A stretch of DNA of 64,000 nt from Paulownia fortunei (lineage: Eukaryota; Streptophyta; Magnoliopsida; Lamiales; Paulowniaceae), in NCBI GenBank assembly GCA_019321725.1, contig CM033108.1, forward strand, positions 6,280,060 to 6,344,059. Reading direction: 5' to 3'. The position numbers and the translations under genes were made by a program. Below the pieces are notes generated by a model that had not been told where the DNA came from, made no database searches, and was given only the letters and a program-made list of their open reading frames with translations. This document shows positions 61,941 through 64,000 of the stretch, in pieces. How positions within the stretch are numbered: position 1 is the stretch's first letter; every line of letters starts with the position of its first letter.

Positions 61941-62346
61941 TAGGAATAGAAACGGGATGAATTTTATCAAACCCAAAATTCTCCCTTTCAAGAATTTTTA
62001 GTAACTGAACCTGACATATTAGACCTATTAGACTTATTTTATTATTTTTAAAATATTAAAAAATATATTTTAAAAAACAATATACTACAATTTTCTAAAA
62101 ATATACATATATTTAAAAAATAATATACTACAATTTTCTAAAAATATACATATATTAAAAAATATCAAATATATATATAAATCTTAAAAAATAAAGAAAA
62201 TTAAATGGGGCTAGTTCGAAATGGGAAGTTTTAAAAATAAAAATGTGAAACTCATCTCAAACTCATTTATAATAGTAAAAACCCGCTCACTCTAAGTGAA
62301 TCGAATCTTGGCCTGATTTGGGAATCCATATCTATTTTCATCCCTA
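61941..62346. mobile_element. hAT-type MITE, relative of 36461-36851
   Basis: Flanked by ATTACTAA (61933-61940) and ATTATTAA (62347-62354). Left end TAGGAATAGAAAC; inverted right end TAGGGATGAAAAT. The core is AT-rich and contains a 44-base tandem duplication (about 62068-62155, units with ACTACAATTTTCTAAAAATA). Same internal layout as the copy at 36461, including an AAATGGGGC stretch in the right third. Confidence 0.8.
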
Positions 62347-62494
62347 ATTATTAATCCCCAAATTAGTTTGTAATTTCTTATTCAGCGCATCCAAAGCGCA
62401 ATAAAACAACAAATTAGCATTAAAAGAAGAACAAAAGGGCAAAGTTTCCAACAGCCCCACATGAAGACCCAATTCTGAACACACAAATTTTAGT

Positions 62495-63062
62495 TCAAAA
62501 TTTCTTAATAAAATCATGAATAGAAGCATTAATCTCCTGAGCTCTCTCTTGATTGATGAAGTGTCCAGTATTTTCCATCACAATGCATTCCTCCAATAGT
62601 GGAACATCATTCTTGAAGCCACCTCCATGCACATATTCCTTCACTCCTGGGGTAGTGTACACCATGTCAACATCCCCAACTATAAACTTCACTGGAACTC
62701 TCACTTTTGCTCCTGTCCATGCTGCTGTCAGCTCCCAATTCCTACATCAGTCAACAAGCAAAATAAAAAAAAAATTATGTGTGTTCTTTTGTTCAAAACT
62801 AGAGCAGAAGGGTTTCATCGTACAAATCAAGTGCGCGGTAATAGTTCAGTCCTCCCGTGAAGCCCTTTTGGTTGTATTTTTTAGCATAATATTTGAGGTC
62901 TTCTTCAGTAAACCATGGGGGCAATTTGATTTCATGGGTATCGGATCCGAACGGGTTTTCTTTGGGTAAGCGGGGCGGACCTGGTGTACGGTCTGTCAGG
63001 ATTTTCTTGATCACTGCTTCAGCTCCACATTCTGCCATTTCTGATTCTATTTTTCCAGGTTC
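62495..63062 (-). CDS. Soluble epoxide hydrolase (alpha/beta hydrolase), last two exons
   Basis: Exons 63062-62824 (239 nt) and 62741-62495 (247 nt, stop at 62495) join in frame across a GT-AG intron, encoding 161 residues plus stop. The first begins EPGKIESEMAECGAE after an AG acceptor, then cap-domain residues (LPPWFTEEDLKYYAKKY, GFTGGLNYYRAL). The second has NWELTAAWTGAK, VPVKFIVGDVDMVY with the catalytic Asp, and NTGHFINQERAQEI with the catalytic His. The nucleophile Asp and HGFPE loop belong to missing upstream exons. These enzymes hydrolyse fatty-acid epoxides to diols in cytosol or peroxisome. No upstream exon is seen between 63063 and 64000, so the preceding intron is over 0.9 kb or the gene is 5'-truncated. 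Confidence 0.88.
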
Positions 63063-64000
63063 CTGGTTAACAGAGTATGTAAGACGAACATTTGAAACAT
63101 ATTCATGTGGGAGAAATAGAAATATCCCGTTGCATAAAAATAATCCCTAAACAAGTCGACACCTGTAATTATTATTTTTATGTAGGTATTATCCATCCCA
63201 ATCTTTATATGGGTCATGACTCAAAATATCAGTCATTTATCCTTAAGACAAAAGAAGCTCCATATCGCTATGGAGAAGTGACACGTTCCCCATGTGATAC
63301 TATATACGATAAGTCAATTATAGAGTGACCCAAGCACGTGATACTATATATTAATATTTTTATAATTAAATTGATGATAAAATTAATTTTATTAAAATTA
63401 ATAATTCAATCGGTCGGATCGGTTCAACGACGATCGGATCGATTTAATTAAAATTAATTATATTTTTTTATTTTTTTATATAAAAAAATAATATAATAGA
63501 TTAATTGTTATGTAATATATTTTAAATATAAAAATAAATAAATAGTTACATAAAAACATAAATAATCACATAAATATAACAAAATACAAAATTCAAATAA
63601 TCACATAAATATAATAAAATATTAAATTTAAATTTTTATAAAAATTTAAAATAAAAAATAAAAAAAAAAACCATGAAAACTGGTCAAAAATGGTTTTGGC
63701 CGGTTTTGACCGATTTGATTTTTGAGCAAAATCGAAACGGACCGACATTTAATTTTCAATTGAACCGATTAACTACCCGCTTCGATTCGCTCTTGAAAAC
63801 ATTACTATATATGATAAGTCAATTATAGGTACTCCCTTCTTTAAAATATTAGGTAAGTGTAAGTATTTTTACTCCTTTTCATTTCGATTTGGTCTCAGCG
63901 ATATCCTAAAATTTGAAATTGGCTTAATCATTAAAGAATTTTTCGGCTATGTTAAACGGGTACTCCATTATTATACCCCCAGAACCTCGTATTAGTAAAA
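63063..64000. other. Intron or 5' flank of the epoxide hydrolase
   Basis: No coding match. Carries the AT-rich element listed next. An ACTATATA-GATAAGTCAATTATAG stretch occurs both at 63298-63325 and at 63805-63828. Confidence 0.5.
63351..63802. mobile_element. AT-rich MITE with 9-base target duplication
   Basis: Flanked by TACTATATA at 63342-63350 and 63803-63811. GC-richer ends carry cggtcggatcggttc and ttggccggttttgaccg; the core is nearly all A/T. It resembles the element in SWEET A intron 4. A 9-base duplication points to a Mutator-like superfamily, though clear terminal inverted repeats are not visible and the duplication is AT-rich. Confidence 0.55.

Noticed and set aside
62553..63150. 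Long plus-strand frames over the epoxide hydrolase
   Set aside because: Shadows of the minus-strand exons, which have correct splice sites and catalytic motifs.

Overview
The window is AT-rich nuclear DNA from a flowering plant, most likely a eudicot. The evidence is spliced plant genes with GT-AG introns, two plant gene families (SWEET sugar transporters and a soluble epoxide hydrolase), and dense plant-type transposons (Copia, Athila-like Gypsy, LINE, hAT and CACTA MITEs). I cannot name the species. I found no rRNA, tRNA, CRISPR or bacterial-type gene.

Genes. Everything confidently genic is on the minus strand. A tandem SWEET (MtN3/saliva) cluster occupies the left two thirds. It holds gene A (13470-18816, six exons, 299 aa, intact), gene B (40703-43078, six exons, one-base frameshift in exon 3) and gene C (44618-46288, six exons, 262 aa, intact). 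It also holds three remnants: a near-identical partial copy of A at 1-2963 that ends at a 100-N assembly gap, an old exon-6 relic of A at 9.6-9.8 kb, and a newly noticed exon-6 relic of B at about 39.07-39.19 kb. SWEETs are seven-helix sugar facilitators; these look clade IV (SWEET16/17-like, usually tonoplast). At the right end are the last two exons of an epoxide hydrolase (62495-63062); its 5' part lies beyond the window or in a long intron.

Mobile DNA by region. 3.06-7.96 kb: 5' half of a minus-strand Copia element (Copia-1), cut by the assembly gap. 10.6-12.4 kb: small LTR fragments with several initiator-Met primer-binding motifs and a Copia gag piece. 22.17-35.08 kb: a minus-strand Copia shell (Copia-2) whose left LTR is split by a 1.6-kb solo LTR and whose body holds an Athila-like Gypsy element and part of a third LTR. 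36.5-40.3 kb: hAT and CACTA MITEs and simple repeats. 47.7-61.4 kb: a Tnt1-like Copia (Copia-3) inserted in a LINE, then broken into opposite-strand halves by what looks like a 10-kb inversion between copies of a dispersed repeat; a 2.9-kb solo LTR with perfect 5-bp target duplication sits inside its reverse transcriptase. 61.9-62.3 kb and 63.35-63.80 kb: two MITEs with target duplications.

I see no previously undescribed biological system. The most informative observations are the inversion recorded by the split Copia/LINE nest, the SWEET birth-and-death series, the frameshifted gene B, and the gap-abutting duplication that may be an assembly artefact.
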